Part shown: positions 5,833 through 8,440 of the stretch, in pieces
How the letters are laid out: the number at the start of each line of letters is the position of its first letter
Numbering within the stretch: the first letter of the stretch is position 1
Assembly: GCA_038244815.1 (NCBI GenBank)
Contig: JBBRTB010000056.1
Span: forward strand, 1 to 8,440
DNA: 8,440 bases
Direction: 5' to 3'
Source of the DNA: DASVHS01 sp038244815
GTDB lineage: Bacteria; Acidobacteriota; Thermoanaerobaculia; Gp7-AA8
Position numbers and translations under genes: made by a program
Notes under the pieces: model-generated
What the model saw: only the letters and a program-made list of their open reading frames with translations
Databases searched by the model: none
Told to the model about the DNA's origin: nothing

Positions 5833-6446
5833 CGAAGATCAAGATCTGCGGCCTGACGCGCGAGCAGGATGCGCTGCTCTGCGCCGACATGGGCGCCGAC
5901 TTCCTCGGATTCATCTTCGTGCCGTCGTCCCCACGATTCGTGCAGCCGGAACGGGCGGCGGCGATCACGGCGCCGATCCGCGCGCGCGAACAGCGGCCGG
6001 CGCTGGTGGGCGTCTTCCGCGACGCTTCGCCCGAGTACGTCCGCGAGATCGCCGCGGTAGCGGGCCTGGACATGGTGCAGCTTCACGGATCGGAGACGAA
6101 CGACGACATCCGCGCCATCGGCATTCCGGTGATCAAGGCCTTCCGTGTCGGCGAGACGCTGCCCGACACGACCGCGCATCCGGCCGCGGAATGGTTTCTC
6201 TTCGACACGTTCGAGGAGCGGCGCGCCGGCGGAACGGGACGGCGCTTCGACTGGTCGCTGCTGGCGACGTATCCGCGCACGAAGCCGTTTCTTCTGGCCG
6301 GGGGACTGACCCCCGACAACATCGCCGCGGCCATCAGCCTGGCCCGCCCCGACGGAATCGATGTCAACAGCGGTGTCGAATCGGAACCGGGCGTCAAGGA
6401 TCCTGAGAAGATCGAAATGCTGTTTCAACGGGTGAGGCGGGACTGA
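5829..6446 (+). CDS. trpF: Phosphoribosylanthranilate isomerase
   Basis: TrpF catalyses the Amadori rearrangement of PRA to CdRP, between TrpD and TrpC. The 205 residues have the usual size of a stand-alone TrpF. The general base Cys7 lies in KICGLT (5-10), the general acid Asp126 in FLFDTF (123-128), with the QLHG motif (84-87) and the phosphate-binding LAGGLTPDN (156-164) and GIDVNSGVE (176-184). The last has Asn where many homologues have Ser, as in some enterobacterial versions. The ATG overlaps the trpC stop and has AAGGAG (5819-5824) upstream. It ends by sharing one base with the trpB ATG (TGATG). Confidence 0.96.
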   Translation: MTKIKICGLTREQDALLCADMGADFLGFIFVPSSPRFVQPERAAAITAPIRAREQRPALVGVFRDASPEYVREIAAVAGLDMVQLHGSETNDDIRAIGIPVIKAFRVGETLPDTTAHPAAEWFLFDTFEERRAGGTGRRFDWSLLATYPRTKPFLLAGGLTPDNIAAAISLARPDGIDVNSGVESEPGVKDPEKIEMLFQRVRRD

Positions 6447-7639
6447 TGGCGCGCTCGCTTCCCGACCGCGCCGGCTATTTCGGCCAGTTCGGCGGCCGGT
6501 TCGTTCCGGAAACGCTGACGGCCGCGCTCGACGAGTTCGAGGGCGCGTACCGGAAGCTGCGCCGAGATCGCGCCTTCCGCCGCGAGCTCAATGCCATCCT
6601 GGCCGACTTCGTCGGACGCCCCACGCCGCTCAGCGAGGCATCGCGATTCGCGAGTCTGTGTGGCGGCGAGTTCCGGCTGTTCCTCAAGCGCGAGGATCTC
6701 AATCACACCGGCGCGCACAAGATCAACAACGCCACCGGCCAGGCGCTGATCGCCAAGCGGATGGGCAAGCAGCGTGTGATCGCCGAGACCGGAGCGGGGC
6801 AGCACGGCGTGGCTACGGCCACCGCGTGCGCGCTGCTCGGTCTCCAGTGCGTCGTCTACATGGGCGAAGTGGACATGGCCCGACAGGAGCTCAACGTCTT
6901 CCGTATGCGGCTGCTCGGAGCCGAGGTGGTGCCGGTGTCGAGCGGCAGCAGGACGCTCAAGGATGCCATCAACGAGGCCATCCGCGACTGGGTCACGAAC
7001 GTGCGCACCACGCACTACATCATCGGCTCGGTCCTGGGACCGCATCCCTATCCGATGATCGTGCGCGACTTCCAGTCAGTGATCGGCCGTGAGGCGCTCG
7101 TGCAACTGAAGAAGCGCACCGGCGGGATTCCCGACGTGGCCATCGCCTGCGTCGGCGGCGGCTCGAACGCCATCGGATTGTTTTACGAGATGCTGAAACA
7201 TCGATCCATCCGCTTCATCGGGGTGGAAGCGGGCGGGCGAGGGCCGAAGCTCGGCGAACATGCGGCGCGGTTCAGCGGCGGCGCGCTCGGCGTGCTGCAC
7301 GGCACGCGCTCGATGGTGCTGCAGGATGAGTTCGGCCAGATCGCGGCCACGCACTCGATCTCGGCGGGGCTCGACTATCCGTCCATCGGCCCCGAGCATG
7401 CGCACCTGCAGGAGACCGGCCGCGTCGAGTACCACGACTGCAGCGACGATCTCGCCCTCGAAGCGTTCCACAAGCTGAGCGAAAGCGAAGGGATCATTCC
7501 CGCGCTCGAATCGGCGCACGCCCTGGGCTGGCTGCTGCGCAACGGCGGCTCGATGCGCGGTAACGTCGTGGTGAACCTCTCCGGCCGCGGCGACAAGGAC
7601 GTCCCGCAGATCGCGGCACTGGAGCAGCGGCCGCGGTGA
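6446..7639 (+). CDS. trpB: Tryptophan synthase beta chain
   Basis: TrpB condenses indole with serine to give tryptophan, in an alpha2-beta2 complex that channels indole from TrpA. The 397 residues are typical of the TrpB1 type that pairs with TrpA, not the longer TrpB2. Visible features are the N-terminal YFGQFGGRFVPE (11-22), the PLP lysine Lys92 in NHTGAHKINN (86-95), catalytic Glu114 and AETGAGQHG (113-121), the cofactor phosphate loop GGGSNA (237-242) and the C-terminal SGRGDKD (379-385). The start is ATG in TGATG, with GAGGCGGG upstream in the end of trpF. Its stop overlaps the trpA GTG, giving coupled expression of the two subunits. Confidence 0.98.
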   Translation: MARSLPDRAGYFGQFGGRFVPETLTAALDEFEGAYRKLRRDRAFRRELNAILADFVGRPTPLSEASRFASLCGGEFRLFLKREDLNHTGAHKINNATGQALIAKRMGKQRVIAETGAGQHGVATATACALLGLQCVVYMGEVDMARQELNVFRMRLLGAEVVPVSSGSRTLKDAINEAIRDWVTNVRTTHYIIGSVLGPHPYPMIVRDFQSVIGREALVQLKKRTGGIPDVAIACVGGGSNAIGLFYEMLKHRSIRFIGVEAGGRGPKLGEHAARFSGGALGVLHGTRSMVLQDEFGQIAATHSISAGLDYPSIGPEHAHLQETGRVEYHDCSDDLALEAFHKLSESEGIIPALESAHALGWLLRNGGSMRGNVVVNLSGRGDKDVPQIAALEQRPR

Positions 7640-8421
7640 AGCGCGTCAAAGCACTGTTCAAGCGCCTGCGTGCGCAGAAGCGCTGCGGGCTGATCGCCTA
7701 TCTGACCTGCGGCGATCCCGACGTGCAGTCGACCGTACGCTTCGTTGAAGAGCTGGAAGAGGCCGGCGCGGACGCCATCGAGCTGGGCATCCCGTTCTCC
7801 GATCCCATCGCCGACGGTCCAGTCATCCAGGCCGCGGCGCAGCGCGCGCTGAGTCACGGGACGACCACGCGGGACGTGTTCGAGATCGCCCGGTCGGTTC
7901 GCCGGCGCAGCGCCATTCCGCTGATCGCCTTCTCCTACCTCAATCCCGTGCTGCGCTACGGCATCCAGCCGTTCGCCAACGAAGCCGCCGATTCCGGCAT
8001 CGACTCGGTGCTCTTCACCGACCTGCCGCCGGAAGCGGCGCACGAACTGCGGGACACGATGCACGTGCGCGGTCTCGGCACGATCTTCCTGCTCGCGCCG
8101 ACCTCCAGCGCGAAACGGATCGCGCTCATCGACCGCACCAGCGACGGCTTCGTCTATTACGTTTCGACGACAGGCGTGACCGGCACGCGCCGCGACCTCG
8201 ACCCGTCGCTGCTGACGCGGCTCGACGAGATCCGCACGAAGGTCGGAAAGCCTCTCGCCGTCGGCTTCGGCGTTTCCCGGCCCGAGCACTACGCGCTGCT
8301 GCGCGACCACTGCGACGCCGTCGTCGTCGGCAGCGCCATCGTCCGCGCGATCGGTGCGGGGGCGTCGCCCGGGGAGGTGGTGCGGGGGATTCTGGGTGGG
8401 GGTGGGGCGGCGGGTGGGTGA
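7636..8421 (+). CDS. trpA: Tryptophan synthase alpha chain
   Basis: TrpA cleaves indole-3-glycerol phosphate to indole, which passes to TrpB. The 261 residues fit the family. The catalytic pair occupies the canonical positions, Glu49 in ELGIPFSDP (49-57) and Asp60 in ADGP (59-62). AYLTCGDP (21-28), FSYLNP (99-104), the flexible loop YYVSTTGVTGTR (174-185) and VGSAIV near the C-terminus are also present. The STTGVTG version replaces the SRAGVTG of enterobacteria. The start is GTG overlapping the trpB stop by 4 nt, with GGAG (7621-7624) 11 nt upstream. The C-terminus is a low-complexity Gly/Ala tail encoded by the G-tract cluster at 8384-8432. It is the last gene seen in the operon, and no terminator is visible before the window ends. 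Confidence 0.97.
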   Translation: MKRVKALFKRLRAQKRCGLIAYLTCGDPDVQSTVRFVEELEEAGADAIELGIPFSDPIADGPVIQAAAQRALSHGTTTRDVFEIARSVRRRSAIPLIAFSYLNPVLRYGIQPFANEAADSGIDSVLFTDLPPEAAHELRDTMHVRGLGTIFLLAPTSSAKRIALIDRTSDGFVYYVSTTGVTGTRRDLDPSLLTRLDEIRTKVGKPLAVGFGVSRPEHYALLRDHCDAVVVGSAIVRAIGAGASPGEVVRGILGGGGAAGG

Positions 8422-8432
8422 GGGGAGGGGGG
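8384..8432 (+). other. G-tract cluster, potential G-quadruplex, at the trpA 3' end
   Basis: At least seven runs of three or more G occur within 49 bases, separated by 1-7-nt loops, on the coding (mRNA-like) strand. They cross the trpA stop codon (8419-8421) and encode the Gly-rich end of TrpA. This satisfies the standard G3+N1-7 quadruplex pattern more than once. An RNA quadruplex here could affect termination, 3'-end stability or ribosome release. It might equally be a GC-rich low-complexity tail, which is also a sequence context prone to assembly error. Confidence 0.6.
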
Positions 8433-8440
8433 CCAGTGGT

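Noticed and set aside
1..8440. CRISPR arrays, tRNA or rRNA genes, phage or toxin-antitoxin modules
   Set aside because: I saw no regularly spaced direct repeats, no tRNA- or rRNA-like sequence and no protein of those classes.

Overview
This is a GC-rich bacterial window. The last two thirds carry a compact tryptophan-biosynthesis operon, trpG-trpD-trpC-trpF-trpB-trpA, all on the + strand. It is preceded by an rmuC-family gene and a class-V PLP aminotransferase/cysteine-desulfurase-like gene, also on +. The proteins do not fix the phylum. High GC, scarce Shine-Dalgarno sites at the heads of transcription units and an unfused G-D-C-F-B-A order suggest a soil-type lineage such as Acidobacteriota, but that is a guess. 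No trpE lies within the window.

Layout: positions 1-790 hold no gene I can support. They contain a 120-bp two-stem imperfect palindrome (58-177) and a terminator-like hairpin (677-705). The aminotransferase occupies 791-1933. A REP-like double palindrome (1930-1986) covers its stop codon and fills most of the gap to rmuC (2018-3361). The trp operon starts after about 100 bp. Its six genes overlap by 1-4 nt (ATGA, GTGA or TGATG junctions), so they are probably one translationally coupled unit. The window ends just beyond trpA in a dense run of G tracts that could form a quadruplex. Together TrpG (with TrpE from elsewhere), TrpD, TrpC, TrpF and TrpB/TrpA would convert chorismate to tryptophan.

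The most interesting point is the start of trpG. The homology-supported N-terminus (DNYDSFTYN) has no ATG, GTG or TTG in frame back to a stop at 3390-3392. A 22-codon ORF at 3389-3457 starts just after an extended -10-like box, lies in the other frame, and contains one Trp codon within CTT TGG C (3440-3446). That heptamer resembles the +1 slippage site of prfB (CTT TGA C) with the stop replaced by a tryptophan codon, and the shift direction is exactly the one needed to enter trpG. A GC hairpin follows at once. A Trp-starvation-induced +1 frameshift that makes TrpG is therefore a specific, testable hypothesis. A CTG start at 3462 and a one-base sequencing error are the plainer alternatives.
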